DNA of 44,803 bases from Nemertoderma westbladi (GCA_032718475.1 JAUCBJ010001103.1:1-44803); one strand, 5' to 3'. Positions 1-10,569 are shown, numbered from the stretch's first letter. Made by a program: numbers and translations. The notes: a model not told the origin generated them from the letters alone.

Positions 1-866
1 AATCGGTACCACATCGGACCAAATCGGTACCACATTGGACCAAATCGGTACCACATCGGATCAAATGGGTACCATATCGGACCATATGGGTACCACATCG
101 GACCAAATGGGTACCACATTGGACCAAATGGGTACCACATCAGACCCAATCGGTACCAAATCGGACCAAATCGGTATCACATCGGACCTTATGGGTACCA
201 CATCGGACCCAATCGGTACCAAATCGGACCCAATCGGTACCACATCGGACCAAATCGGTACCACATTGGACCAAATCGGTACCACATCGGACCTTATGGG
301 TACCACATCGGACCCAATCGGTACCACATCGGACCCAATCGGTACCACATCGGTACGACATTGGAACAAATCGGCACCACATCGGACCCAATCGGTACCA
401 AATCGGACCAAATCGGTATCACATCGGACCTTATGGGTACCACATCGGACCCAATCGGTACCACATCGGACCCAATTGGCACCACATCGGACCCAATCGG
501 TACCAAATCGGTATCACATCGGACCTTATGGGTACCACATCGGACCCAATCGGTACCACATCGGACCCAATCGGTACCACATCAGTACCACATCGGACCA
601 AATCGGTACCACATTGGACCAAATCGGTACCACATCGGTACCACATTGGACCAAATCGGTACCACATCGGACCTTATGGGTACCACATCGGACCCAATCG
701 GTACCACATCGGACCCAATCGGTACCACATCGGTACGACATTGGAACAAATCGGCACCACATCGGACCCAATCGGACCAAATCGGTATCACATCGGACCT
801 TATGGGTACCGGGCATCGGACCCAATCGGTACCACATCGGACCCAATCGGTACCACATCGGACCAC
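1..866. repeat. 21-bp minisatellite, about 40 units
   Basis: Head-to-tail copies of a 21-bp unit of the form GGACCAAATCGGTACCACATC fill the left edge. They vary at a few positions (CAA/CCA, ACA/AAA, ATGGG/ATCGG), and some short partial units break the register. Most units contain the palindrome GGTACC. Because 21 is a multiple of three and the unit has no stop codon, several frames on both strands stay open as heptapeptide repeats. I read these as a by-product of the period and not as a gene. The array continues beyond the window start. Confidence 0.95.
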
Positions 867-867
867 A

Positions 868-980
868 TCGGGGCCACTGCAACCTGCTCCTTTCCCTAAA
901 TTGAGAATATAACATTGAGGCGGGATATTAATTCGCCAAGATGGGATTTGCGTCCAGTCCCCCCCCCCCCCCCCCCCCCC
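868..980 (+). repeat. Dispersed repeat half-copy ending in a 22-base C tract
   Basis: The stretch from the minisatellite end to TTTGCGTCCAGT plus a C run (959-980) matches 16987-17083 closely, including CCTGCTCCTTTCCC and CGCCAAGATGGGATTTGCG. At 16838-17083 this sequence forms one arm of a small inverted-repeat element, so this copy is a single arm truncated against the minisatellite. The flank 982-1378 shows no gene. Confidence 0.8.
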
Positions 981-1378
981 GTTTCAAATTATTTCAAACA
1001 ATGCATTTGATAACGTTTTCTCTTTCAAACTTCTTGCCTTCCCTTCCGCAGACTGGAGAACTGAAGATTGTCTCTAGTGCATGTGTTATATATCAGTCAG
1101 TCAGTATATAGTACAGTATAGTATAGTATAATTATACAAATACAATAACTGCCAAGCTCATTGTGTATACCTGCAGACGGGTACAGTACTGTATAAGTAG
1201 GGGCAATAGTCTCTGCATTAGATATTGTAGTATCTAGTACCTACTGCAGTGCAGTACCGGTTACCAGCCTGACATGTTGTCAGAAAGACTAACAATTACT
1301 GAATTACTGATACGAGTTTGGTCAGTTGGCTGGTTGGTGCTGGAACTTGTTATTTACATCCTAAATTGCTATTTTATG

Positions 1379-1484
1379 GCCGATGTGGCTCCGATGTGGC
1401 CCCGATGTGGTCCGATGTGGCCCCGATGTGGTCCGATGTGGTCCGATTTGGTCCGATGTGGTACCGATTGGGTCCGATGTGGCT
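1379..1484 (-). repeat. Inverted outpost of the 21-bp minisatellite
   Basis: Repeated CCGATGTGG words, ending with GGTACCGATTGGGTCCGATG, are the reverse complement of the 1-866 units. About 500 bp of non-repeat sequence separates the two blocks, so the satellite exists in both orientations. The stretch 1485-1850 shows no gene. Confidence 0.85.
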
Positions 1485-1851
1485 TTTAGACGGACCCAAA
1501 TTTAGCTTTGTTTTCTATGGAGAAATTTCACTCTGAGAGAATTTTCCGCGGACACATTCTGGCTGTAAATTTTCCAAATTGTGACCAGTATTGGTCCTGA
1601 CTGTAATAATAGTAGGCCTATAGCATAGCAGCATAGGGCAGTCTGGCAGTTGTAGGTTTGCTGGATGGACAGATGGAGGACCCCAAACTGCCAAACAGGA
1701 ATGAGCCGACTATCAGACTATTATTAATATAATTAAATCAATTTCAGCATTTACAGGCTCTGAAGACAGGAAGACTTCAAATTTTCAAAATTACTTAATC
1801 TGTAATCTGGCAGTCTGGTAATCGTACACATTTCAGCATTTAACAATTAGG

Positions 1852-1922
1852 CCTAAAGCACAAGTCCCTAAAAGGTGCCACCCTGCTCCATAGCGCGGGA
1901 AATTTAAATGATTGAAAGACGT
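1852..1922 (+). repeat. Dispersed repeat, inverted copy at 10895-10968
   Basis: About 66 bp including AAGTCCCTAAAAGGTGCCAC and CATAGCGCGGGAAAT recurs as the reverse complement at 10895-10968 with only a few mismatches. The pair is 9 kb apart, which fits two dispersed copies better than arms of one element. Confidence 0.85.
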
Positions 1923-1977
1923 GTAATTTGGGGTCTTACTAAATACTACTGTACTACAAAAAGCACAAAACAAGGGC

Positions 1978-2073
1978 TATCTTTTGCGTAGAGGTATAGC
2001 CTACATAGAGGCTTCATGTAGGTATGTGTAGCCTACATGTAGATGCACGTGTAGGGTGAATGTAGGTAGGTGT
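1978..2073 (+). repeat. Left arm of a 1.6-kb inverted-repeat pair
   Basis: About 95 bp (GCGTAGAGGTATAGCCTACA onward, including GATGCACGTGTAGGGTGAA) is the near-perfect reverse complement of 3515-3622. The pair may be the terminal repeats of a non-autonomous element or two opposed copies. The interval 2074-3300 is AT-rich and shows no convincing coding sequence. Confidence 0.85.
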
Positions 2074-3317
2074 AGTCCCATAGATATTAATGTAATTTAT
2101 GTGTCAACTTGCAGTAACGTGATACACGGTCGTCAATCAGGATGTATGGCAATAATCTCTGATCTCCACGGTACAATACGGTACATCAACCTGCAGACCT
2201 GTCTGCTGTCAGACAACAGGTTTTACTGCATACTGCAGTACTGTATAAATATCAAACATCGCGTTCTGATTATACTAAAGTCCCTTACTCGTCATAAATA
2301 TTATGCCCTAATAAATTTGAGTATGCTAACGCCACGAAAGGCATCGTTCCATTAGATTAACTCGTTCTGATTTATATGTTTATTAAGTAAGAGTAACCTA
2401 AACAAGAACAGCCATCATCGCGGGGACTATAGTCTACCAGAAACCCTGACCCCCATCTGCCCCTCTTTATCTGTTTATCAACCATACATCCATGGGACTT
2501 GAACAGTACTTCAGCATTGAAATGTTTTGGACGTTTTGTTTTGAAAGTAAAAATATAGAAGTCTGGAAGTTTTGTTTGTTTTAATTTTTCAGGCAGTCAC
2601 ATTCCACCAACCAGCAACAGTCCCATCCCTTCCCACTATCCCGCGGACCACCACACTGTTTCATTATAAAGTATTCCCATCTCGATGATGGGAATTAATC
2701 AGTAATCCGATGGGATTCAAATCCCATCTCGAAGTAACAGCAAAACAATAACACGAAAGTCAATAGCTTTACAGTTATATTTGATTGCATTGAAAGTTAA
2801 TAGAAAGAAGAAGTTAAATTGCATATCCATTAAAATATCATGAAATTGATACGGCAGTTTAGTAGATTAAAACGGCCACAGCAAGATTTATAAAATGAAA
2901 AATAAGTAAAATCAGCACAGCACACAATATTATCAATATAGACATTGAAGACAATTTAATAAACAAATACTATAAAAAAATATCTACTAACAATCAATAC
3001 ATGATATATATAATATATATACATCAGCGACTACCATCGCCACTCTGGTTCAATCAATCAGTCCGGTATCATTGTTAGCGTTTTGTTGAATTACCCACTC
3101 ATCCTCAGACCCTCATGGACACCGACGACGAGCTCTAACCCTAACCGTTAGTCGATTCCTCCTTGACTGGAAACATCAGGTTCGGGCCGTTCGGCCCATA
3201 CAAAGTCATTAGCCTCCATGCCTGAACCCGCAGGATCATAAGATCTACAGTATGTATCGGTATATCGTTCAGTCGTTTTTTCCTTTGTCAGTACTGTAGA
3301 ATTGATAGGCTCCGTCT

Positions 3318-3475
3318 CGTGGGTATTCAGGGGACCCCCATTCGACGTATTCGCATCTCCTCCTGGTTGTTTCGGGTACCACCGCCCGCCATATGCGCAT
3401 CTCTTCGTGGTTGTTCCGGGTACCACCCCCGTTCGCCGCATTCGCATCTCATCGAGGAAGTTCGGGTCCGGGTAC
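3318..3475 (+). repeat. Degenerate tandem repeat, about 60-bp unit
   Basis: Three imperfect copies contain the words CGCATCTC and TTCGGGTACCAC or TTCCGGGTACCACC. The open frames here on both strands are short and follow the repeat period, so no gene is called. Confidence 0.6.
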
Positions 3476-3514
3476 CCCGTGTAGGCCTATTCATTCATCA
3501 TTGTTGTTTTTAAA

Positions 3515-3622
3515 GACCTACCTACACCTACCTACATTCACCCTACACGTGCATCTACATGTAGGCTACACATACCTACATGTAGCCTCTATGTAGGCTA
3601 TACCTCTACGCAAAAGTTATAC
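3515..3622 (-). repeat. Right arm of the 1.6-kb inverted-repeat pair
   Basis: This is the reverse complement of 1978-2073. It is followed by an A-rich microsatellite made of AAAAAAGCAC words. Confidence 0.85.
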
Positions 3623-3624
3623 CC

Positions 3625-3780
3625 CAAAACAAGCACAAAAAAGCACAAAAAAGTCAAGAAAAGCACAAAAAAGCACAAAAAAAGCACAAAAAAGCACAAA
3701 AAAGTAAAAAAAAAGAACAAAAAAAGTAAAAAAAAAGCACAAAAAAACATTCTCACATCAAGAGAGATGGGGGGGGGGGG
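3625..3780 (+). repeat. A-rich microsatellite (AAAAAAGCAC) with a terminal G12 tract
   Basis: Roughly ten copies of an A-run plus GCAC or GTA are followed by a 12-base G tract at 3769-3780. The phenylalanine-rich minus-strand frame here is an artefact of the A runs. Between 3781 and 4100 I see nothing coding. Confidence 0.85.
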
Positions 3781-4099
3781 CGAAAATATGAGAGATATTG
3801 TTACAGACACCCCCTTCCCCCCCTGACATATAAGATAAGTACGCATGAACTCCTAAACAACATTGCAAACAATCACTGCAAACAAGTGTTACAACAGCAG
3901 TGGTTAAACCCAGGCAGGAACTGTGTTTCCAACAGACGCAGATATCGTAACCAAGGCAGTTCCGACCTAAGCGAGATTCTTGCAAGTATGACTATGACTA
4001 ATATCATCATACTTGTCCTCAGACGTTATCGATCGCCCACTCGAGCGGTTCGGGCAGACCGTGATGTGATATAATTGTACAGTATGTCGATTTATCGGT

Positions 4100-5335
4100 G
4101 AATAACTCCGCTCTCTGACTCAACTCGCTCTTGCCCTCTCCCCACACCTGAATCGCACACTTCTCTCTCGCCAACAGCTCCTTTCACTATCTCCTCTCTA
4201 CTCCCTGCCACTCTCTAAGGCCCTGACCTCTAATGCTACCCCTGTGCTATCATACTATCTACCTACTACTTACTTGCTAACTATCTAACTATCTTACTTT
4301 CTACTAACTCTCCGACTCTAACTAGCTCTACTAAGTCTAACTAACTCCTACTAACTCTCTACTTCTACTAACTCTACTTGACTCCTCTAAGTCTACCAAC
4401 TCTCTAGCCCTTTAACTAGAACTCCCTAACTCTACCCACTCTTCTAACTACGTGGCGCTTGCGGTGCCCACAACCACTCTACTATCTGGCACCCTATGTG
4501 CCCTTCTACTATTCTACTCTCTGGCACCCTATGTGCCCTCCCTACTACCTCTAACACCCTAACTCTACTACATGGCACCCTATGTGCCTGTCTCTACTAT
4601 TCTACTCTCTGGCACCCTATGTGCCCTCTCTGCTACCTCTAACACCCTAACTCTACTACCTGGCACCCTATGTGCCCGCTCTACTACCTCTAACACTCTA
4701 TCTCTAACATACTTCCTTTACATCTACTCCCTTTACGTCTACTCGCCTACACGTGACGCTCTGAATGCCGGCAGAGTGGGTACGTTAATTATGTGAACTA
4801 CTACTAACTCTTACTAACTCTGCTAACTCTCTACTAACTCTACTACTAACTCTCTACTAACTCAACTAACTCTACTACTAACTCTTTTTGTGCCCGGCAC
4901 CTCTTGTGCCCGGCACCCACCCTAATTAACATACCCTGCTCTTACATCAAACACGTCATCACGCCCGTGCCCCACTAAGTTCAACGCATTCCCTACTAAC
5001 TCTAACTACGTGGCGCTTACGGTGCCCACAACCCTCTACTGCTCTGCTTACTACTTTCTACGTGGTGCTTACGGTGCCCACAACCCCCTACTGCTATACT
5101 CCCTACGTGGCGCTTATGGTGCCCACAACCCTCTACTGTCTACTACTTTCTCTCTAACTAACGGTACTACGTACCCTCTCACTACTCTAACTCTCTAACT
5201 AACGGTACTACGTACCCTCTTACTAACTCTAACTCCTCTAACTATACTACTACCCTCGGTACTACGTACCTCCTAACTAACTAACTAACTAACTCTCTTA
5301 CTACCTAACTTCTACCTACTTTATTATTTAATTAT
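4100..5335 (+). repeat. C/T-rich tandem-repeat region
   Basis: This 1.2-kb pyrimidine-rich stretch is built from CTCTACTAACT words interspersed with three higher-order repeats: TGGCACCCTATGTGCCCTC (4482-4680), ACGTGGCGCTTACGGTGCCC (4450, 4989, 5058, 5103) and ACGGTACTACGTACCCTCT (5160-5260). It lies just 3' (in minus orientation) of the zinc-knuckle end of the gag-like region, where protease or reverse transcriptase would be expected. No such coding sequence is visible. Confidence 0.8.
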
Positions 5336-5349
5336 TTTATTGTTTTTAA

Positions 5350-6048
5350 TTAAATAATTATTTTATATTTTATGCGTGGGAAGGGCGTCTCGCCCTCATT
5401 CCCACCCCCCTCAGTCCAAAACTTTGGACGACTAAAAACTCTCAGGTGCCCCTTCTTCCAGTAGGCACTCTCCCACTGCCCTCCTATACGTCCTCTAACT
5501 CTTCGCCACACTCTCTTCGATACTACCTCTGCTGGCCTCCCCCTTCGTATGTGCGCTGGCATTAAAGGCCTCGACGACCCCCGCTTGTCCCTCGGTATAC
5601 ACGACGTCTGCCCATGTAATGCCCCCTCGCACTGTGTCAGTCCTGCATGCGTATGCAACACGCCTCCTTCTACTTTCCCGACTCCTTTATGTTTGCTCAT
5701 GGGCTTCTCTGCCCCTGGTCTAGTCCTTTCACATCCTCTCCCTTTCCAACACTCTCCGGATCTGTGTCCTTTTACCACACATCGATGACATAGTCCGTTT
5801 GCGTCTGTGTAGGCTACACGATCTCGTTTGGGCAACGCTTGCCAGTACTTGCAACTCCTGGTCTTATGGGTTCCGTCCCGATGTAATTGACATTCGAATC
5901 CTGGATTATAGCGTTTCCTGTATAGTCCTTCACGTATCGCGCCTAGGTTTATATGTACCGATTTAGTGTTTCGATTGTCTAGACTCGGCCTACTGGGTAT
6001 ATTGGGATTGTGTTTATTTTTGATGTTATTTTCTTCTGTCCCTGCCAC
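5350..6048 (-). CDS. Gag-like zinc-knuckle segment
   Basis: This 232-codon frame carries two zinc-binding motifs near residues 53-110: C-x2-H-x4-H-x4-C (CQLHRDGTHKTRSC), then about 20 residues later a canonical CCHC knuckle C-x2-C-x4-H-x4-C (CHRCVVKGHRSGEC), followed by further Cys and His. The order, spacing and linking pattern (C-x-x-W/F-x-x-L, then LC-x2-C) are those of BEL/Pao-type Gag nucleocapsids, which bind element RNA in the particle. The GTG start is nominal; a stop lies just upstream in this frame. The tail is basic and Trp-rich and ends at 5350, against the C/T-rich repeats. Confidence is high for zinc knuckles and moderate for BEL/Pao. Confidence 0.6.
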   Translation of the reverse strand: MAGTEENNIKNKHNPNIPSRPSLDNRNTKSVHINLGAIREGLYRKRYNPGFECQLHRDGTHKTRSCKYWQALPKRDRVAYTDANGLCHRCVVKGHRSGECWKGRGCERTRPGAEKPMSKHKGVGKVEGGVLHTHAGLTQCEGALHGQTSCIPRDKRGSSRPLMPAHIRRGRPAEVVSKRVWRRVRGRIGGQWESAYWKKGHLRVFSRPKFWTEGGGNEGETPFPRIKYKIII

Positions 6049-7066
6049 GGTGTGGCCCTGCTACCAGCTAACTGTGGACTAGCAGTCCCCTGTATGGCCG
6101 CGTGTGGTAGCGACTGTCCGCACGACCTGTTCTCGTCCAGGGAGTTCGATGTTCTTGCTCCTATTGGGGTATATTGTCGATATTGTGATGGGGGAATGTC
6201 ACCCTGTCCCCCCCCCCCCCCCCCGGCCGGTATGTTTGGTACTGGGGTTGATGTTAATATATTGGGGCCCATACATCTATCTCCAATAACTCTCCCCTCC
6301 CCTGGATATATGTTATGTCCCTGTGTATTATAGTCATGCTGCTGTACCGATATAGGCCTACCCACTTCCTGCCTACCTACCGGTATGTACTCCGCGGCTT
6401 CCGGGTTTAATCCCGTCGTTCGCGCTACCCTATCGCCTACTCTATATCTCCCAGCATGGCCTATAATAGTATGTGCAGTAAGGCCCACAGTATGTCCTGC
6501 AGTCTGCATGTGCCTCTTCGAACCGAAGTTTAATCTTCGCGAATCTCGAATCTCCCGGCGACTACCGTACTCTCGATCGGCAGCTATATCCCGTCGGGAA
6601 GCTTCTCTCCGATCCCCTCTCCTGTTCTCGACTTTGCATTGGTACGTCTTGTACCCCTCTCTTGGCGTGCGGTGCGTTTCTCCGGGGCGACGGCAATCTC
6701 CCGAAGTTCGACCCCACCGACTTCCTAACTCCATCTCTACTATCGACGGTCCGCTATCCGTCCTCACACTCCTATCGTTCGTGGCGACACCTTTTCTACT
6801 ATCTCCTCTTCTTCTCTTTTCAGTGCAGTATTCCGGCTCATGAGATCTCTCGTCGACCTCCCGGTTAAACTCCACTGTTCTTCTTCCCTCTTCTGATCGG
6901 GCTCGACGCTTCGTCTGCCCTCTCGCGACGTCAACCTGCCTCTCTCTGCTCGATCGCACGCCGCTGGGGATACTTGCAATCCCCCTATTACTCTCCGTCG
7001 CCGGGTGTTGCGGTTTACCTGATTCGGCCCGCGCATTATCCGCTGACGGCTGTGGGACACTCTCTG
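5979..7066 (-). CDS. Gag-like basic segment (Arg/Glu/Ser-rich)
   Basis: Below the 11-base G tract (7067-7077) a frame of about 360 codons runs to 5979. Its first 190 residues are rich in Arg, Glu, Ser and Asp (for example RSSRERQ, RRGDRREASRRD), which suits nucleic-acid binding. A Gly/Pro/Tyr/Gln-rich part follows, broken by another poly-Gly run (G17 at 6208-6224) that keeps the frame. Its last 20 or so codons overlap the start of the zinc-knuckle frame, where a further one-base shift is needed. No named domain is recognised. Confidence 0.5.
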
Positions 7067-7121
7067 CCCCCCCCCCCTCTCGCCACTAATCTCTCGCGGC
7101 GGCTAACTTCACTATCCCTTA

Positions 7122-7775
7122 CTACACTTCTGCATCCCTCTTGTGGGGCATTCTCTGCCCCCCCTCTCTCGCCACTAATCTTATGTGGTGGGGCGCCGGT
7201 AGCCCCCCCCCCCCCCCCCCCCACTCGCCACATCTAACTTCACTATCTCTTACTTTGTCTCTACACCCCTCTCTAGTCGACGCACTGTCTTTACTACGGC
7301 TGGGTCTATTCACCCCCGCCTCTCTCTCTACTACTGCGTGGCCCACCAGGCCCACTTCGGGTTGGCTCAACCCTGCTACCTCCTGCCTACCAACCACGTG
7401 GCCTACCAGGCCGCCGTCGGGTTGGCTCAACCCCGCCACCTCCTGCCTACTAACTGCGTGGCCTACCAGGCCCCCGTCTGCCGGGTTATGTACGTCCGAC
7501 ACGCTCATATTAATAGCACCATTCCCAATATTATTTGTTAAATCAATTAAATTATTAGAATTTGAAACCGGATTATTATTTAAATTATTTAAGTTAGAAT
7601 TATTTGAATTATTCTGAATACTTGAACTAATATTATTATTTGAATTTAAATTTAAATTACTACTGCCAGGTAAAATATTATTTCCTGTAATAAAGGGATT
7701 AGGGTTATCTACTATGGTACTATTAATATTAACTATTTCTAACGTACTACTATTACCCCCCCCCCCCCCCCCCCG
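7122..7775 (-). CDS. Gag-like middle segment: Asn-rich linker and three LVGH repeats
   Basis: Starting inside the G tract at 7756-7774, the frame one base over from the upstream segment encodes an Asn/Ser-rich linker (about 80 codons). Three tandem 20-residue units containing GLVGHAV, RQEVAGLSQP or variants follow (60-bp DNA repeats at about 7336-7500). The frame then meets the 20-base G tract at 7203-7222 and ends at 7122. The linker has neither ATG nor upstream stop until the tract, so it makes sense only as a continuation of the 434-codon segment. Confidence 0.5.
   Translation of the reverse strand, partial: RGGGGGGNSSTLEIVNINSTIVDNPNPFITGNNILPGSSNLNLNSNNNISSSIQNNSNNSNLNNLNNNPVSNSNNLIDLTNNIGNGAINMSVSDVHNPADGGLVGHAVSRQEVAGLSQPDGGLVGHVVGRQEVAGLSQPEVGLVGHAVVEREAGVNRPSRSKDSASTREGCRDKVRDSEVRCGEWGGGGGGLPAPHHIRLVAREGGQRMPHKRDAEV
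7336..7500 (-). repeat. 60-bp tandem repeat inside the gag-like region
   Basis: Two full copies and a partial copy of a 60-bp unit (CGTGGCC[T/C]ACCAGGCC plus GGGTTGGCTCAACCC) keep the frame and encode the LVGH peptide repeats on the minus strand. Confidence 0.8.
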
Positions 7776-9043
7776 CCCGTATGGCTACACCAGTTCTGGT
7801 TCTCTCGCCCGGTGCCTGTAAGTGGGGTCTCACTCTCTGACAGTCCCGACCGCGCCAGTTCTAGTCGGCGCTTCAGTTCGGCTTGATGTTGCATAATCTC
7901 CCTTAGTAGGGCATGCAAATCATCCCGCCTGCGCTTACACTCTATCCCTCTCTCTCGCATATCCTGCTCGGCCGACTCTGCCACTCTCGCAACCATCTCA
8001 AGCCGCCTCGCCGGCTCGTTCTCTACTCTCATCTCTCGCTCTCTACACTCCTTGGCTCTCTCTCTAGACTCCTCGGCTTTCTCTCTATACTCCCTTTCCG
8101 ACTCTCCTAACTCCTCTGAGAATGCGGTTTCCTCTCTCAATTGTCTCTCTAACAGTTTCTGCTCATTCGCCACCATTTCTAATTTATACTCTAGATTTAT
8201 CTCCCGCACCCTTCTTTCTTTTGCGGAGGATGTAGCAGACTTATCGGTTGCGACGGACTCCCGTCGCCCCTCCGTCCCACCAACTTTCCCCCGCCTCCCG
8301 GAACTTCCTCCGACCGACGAGACCGAATCCTCGGGTTTAACCTCGGATTCGCCCTCCTCAGGTCTCTTCCAACCCACTAATTTTACTCCCCAGGCATCGA
8401 CTAAGTATGGCCCTACGTACACTGCTCTAGGCTGCATACCCCCACACTCCCATAGTTCAATCAGTTCGTTGGCAACTCCCCTCGCCCTCTCCTCGGCCAG
8501 TTCTCTCCGCCCAAAACGCATTAGGTAATCAAAGTATCTGTTCGACTCACCTAGTCCTTTTGTCAATCTCACCTTGTCTATCTTCACCCTTTTTATGGCC
8601 TCCTTAAGTAGTTTCCGGGTCGCGTTGTAGGCCCGTCGAAGTCGATCAGAAACCCCGACGTCCTCGTCGCCGACCTCTCCTCCATCTCTCCGGGTCCGAC
8701 GTCGTACCGGCGGCCCCACCGTCGCCGTTCCGGTGGGCCGTCCGTCGCCCTCGGCCTGTGGCTGGCCGGCGACATCGGCACGTCGACCGCCGCTGTGTGT
8801 CGACTCGTCTCTTTCCCCTCTCGACTCGTCTTTCCCTCCTCTCGACTCGTCCTCTGGTTGTAGACGGTCCCCCTCATCTTGGGTCGCCGGGTCGCTCTTT
8901 ATCGACGTGGCGTCGACCGGCGTCGACGCGGTCGATGTGGTATCGACCGGCGTCGTGGGTCCATACCGTCTCGTCGCGGCCTCACGGATCGTTAGATCGT
9001 CGTCCGGGGTCCGCGGCGGTGTCGTCTTTCCTTCTCTACTCAT
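7739..9043 (-). CDS. Gag-like N-terminal segment with coiled coil
   Basis: This is an uninterrupted 434-codon frame from an ATG. Residues 1-130 are low-complexity (Thr/Asp/Arg/Glu with ESRG repeats). Residues 131-230 look globular, with the tryptophan-containing stretches ELIELWECGG and DAWGVKLVGW. Residues 275-398 are strongly heptad-like and charged (Glu/Arg/Leu-rich), predicting a long coiled coil. The frame enters a 19-base G tract coding poly-Gly and stops six codons later. The next frame over from the same tract stays open for more than 200 codons, so the natural C-terminus is probably not here. I do not recognise a named family from this segment alone. Its assignment as Gag rests on the zinc knuckles downstream. 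Confidence 0.6.
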   Translation of the reverse strand: MSREGKTTPPRTPDDDLTIREAATRRYGPTTPVDTTSTASTPVDATSIKSDPATQDEGDRLQPEDESRGGKDESRGERDESTHSGGRRADVAGQPQAEGDGRPTGTATVGPPVRRRTRRDGGEVGDEDVGVSDRLRRAYNATRKLLKEAIKRVKIDKVRLTKGLGESNRYFDYLMRFGRRELAEERARGVANELIELWECGGMQPRAVYVGPYLVDAWGVKLVGWKRPEEGESEVKPEDSVSSVGGSSGRRGKVGGTEGRRESVATDKSATSSAKERRVREINLEYKLEMVANEQKLLERQLREETAFSEELGESEREYREKAEESRERAKECREREMRVENEPARRLEMVARVAESAEQDMRERGIECKRRRDDLHALLREIMQHQAELKRRLELARSGLSESETPLTGTGRENQNWCSHTGGGGGGGVIVVR

Positions 9044-9805
9044 CTGTCTGTGTCTGGCAGTTACAGTTCGGCAGGCCTAGAGTTAGGACTGTGACGGGAT
9101 CCGAGAGGATCCCGGTTTATCCGGTGTTGTTTGTGTACGCGTCCCCGCCGTACCGTGATGGAAAAGAGTTTGTGTTGCTCCGACGTTATTGTTAATATAT
9201 GAAATACAGTATAAATAGGATGATAGCAGATAGCAGTTAATGATGGTAATGTACCGGTAATATGGTGACGGCGGCGACGGTCCTAACTGTCACCGTTCTG
9301 CCTGACTGTACTGGGATAACTGAATGAATGCTGCATCGACCAGTAATATATATTGCACAGTTTGGCCTTGTTACAGTACCTAGTCGATGCTTCCCCCCTG
9401 ATTGGCTAATATCCCTGTTGGCACCCTTTGCCCCCCTCTGAAGTGCTTCCCTTCGCCCTTGCTATTCTCTCTCTGTCAGGGGTATAGCCCCTGACCCCTA
9501 TTGTGTGTTTCTCCTTCCCACTTTGTTGGGGTGACACGAGGTTGATATTGGTAATCAACCTCGTGCTCCCAATATTGCTTAACGGCTTACTTTATGGGTT
9601 CGTGTTAGTGGAATTGGATAAGCTAACACACCCAGCCACCTATATTGTATATTTTGGCGGTAAATTCAAATCTGTTTTAACATTGAATACCCTACTGTCT
9701 GACTGTACATGAAGAGAGTAAGACTAAATGTAATTCATTGAATCAGAATAAATTATTTCTTATCGGTTTAACTCACTCATCCGTTATTGTTGTTGTTATA
9801 TCCAT

Positions 9806-10233
9806 TCTGGGGCTTCGAGCAGCACGCGAACAACTAAACTGCTGGTTTCCTAGTCTGGGACTTCGAGCAGCTCGTGAACAACTAAACTGGCTGGGTTCCT
9901 ATTCTGGGACTTCGAGCAGCACGTGAACAACTAAACTGGCTGGTTTCCTAGTCTGGGACTTCGAGCAGCTCGTGAACAACTAAACTGGCTGGTTCCCTAG
10001 TCTGGGACTTCGAGCAGCACGTGAACAACTAAGCTGACTGGTTAACTAGAGTCTGGGACTTCGAGCAGCACGTAAACAACTAAGCTGACTGGTTAACTAG
10101 TCGGGGACTTCGAGCAGCACGTGAACAACTAAGCTGACTGGTTAACTAGTCTGGGACTTCGAGCAGCACGTGAATAACTAAGCTGACTGGTTAACTAGTC
10201 TGGGACTTCGAGCAGCACGTGAACAACTAAACA
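9806..10233 (+). repeat. Nine-copy 49-bp tandem array
   Basis: CTTCGAGCAG recurs at 9813, 9861, 9910, 9959, 10008, 10059, 10108, 10157 and 10206, a spacing of 48-51 bp. The consensus includes CTGGGACTTCGAGCAGCACG and TGAACAACTAAGCTGACTGG. Five of nine units contain the E-box palindrome CACGTG. Units are too similar to each other, and lack spacers, to be a CRISPR array. Confidence 0.92.
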
Positions 10234-10569
10234 GAACTGTTATTACAGTTGAAGTACTGTAAGTACTACTACAGTAAGAAGTTTACAGTATGAAGTCTAC
10301 TGCTCTAGCTCCTTGACCTTTTAGTACGTACCAACGTACATTATGTAGCACACTGTGTAGAGTTTGTAATGGAAATATTGTAATTCTGTAATTTGAATCA
10401 ACCGCCAAAAATATATCAATTCACTGCATCTTTCTATCATCTATCCACTTGAAATCTACTATTAACATACTAGGTATAAGTGTATAATTGTTATGATTAT
10501 AATGTTCTATACTTTACTGGGATAGAAGTTAAGCCAAATCACCCGACCCGCCCCCCCTCCTCAATTTTC

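Larger units (their letters stand above)
5350..9043 (-). pseudogene. Long gag-like region split into frames, mostly at poly-Gly G tracts
   Basis: From the ATG at 9043 down to 5350 almost every base belongs to a long open frame on the minus strand, but the frame changes several times. Three changes fall exactly at runs of 11-20 G (C on the plus strand: 7756-7774, 7203-7222, 7067-7077). A fourth lies near 6000-6045 in an A-rich stretch. In order the product has an acidic, basic and Ser/Thr-rich N-terminus, a long charged coiled coil, poly-Gly, an Asn-rich linker, three 20-residue LVGH repeats, a basic Arg/Glu-rich region, and a pair of zinc knuckles. The knuckle spacing fits BEL/Pao Gag (inference). 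No protease, reverse transcriptase or LTR was found. It could be a decayed locus, a length-variable gene or assembly error in homopolymers. Confidence 0.6.

Noticed and set aside
35-915. Overlapping open frames of 60-290 codons on both strands
   Set aside because: All arise from the 21-bp repeat, which has no stop codon and a period divisible by three; no independent coding signal.
4572-5198. Short plus-strand frames in the C/T-rich region
   Set aside because: They repeat with the tandem DNA units and have no protein features.
6385-6843. 152-codon plus-strand ORF, and similar ones at 7141, 8052 and 8758
   Set aside because: Antisense to the long minus-strand gag-like frames, with no recognisable domain.
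9806-10233. CRISPR-like array
   Set aside because: Units abut with no unique spacers, and the genome is eukaryotic.
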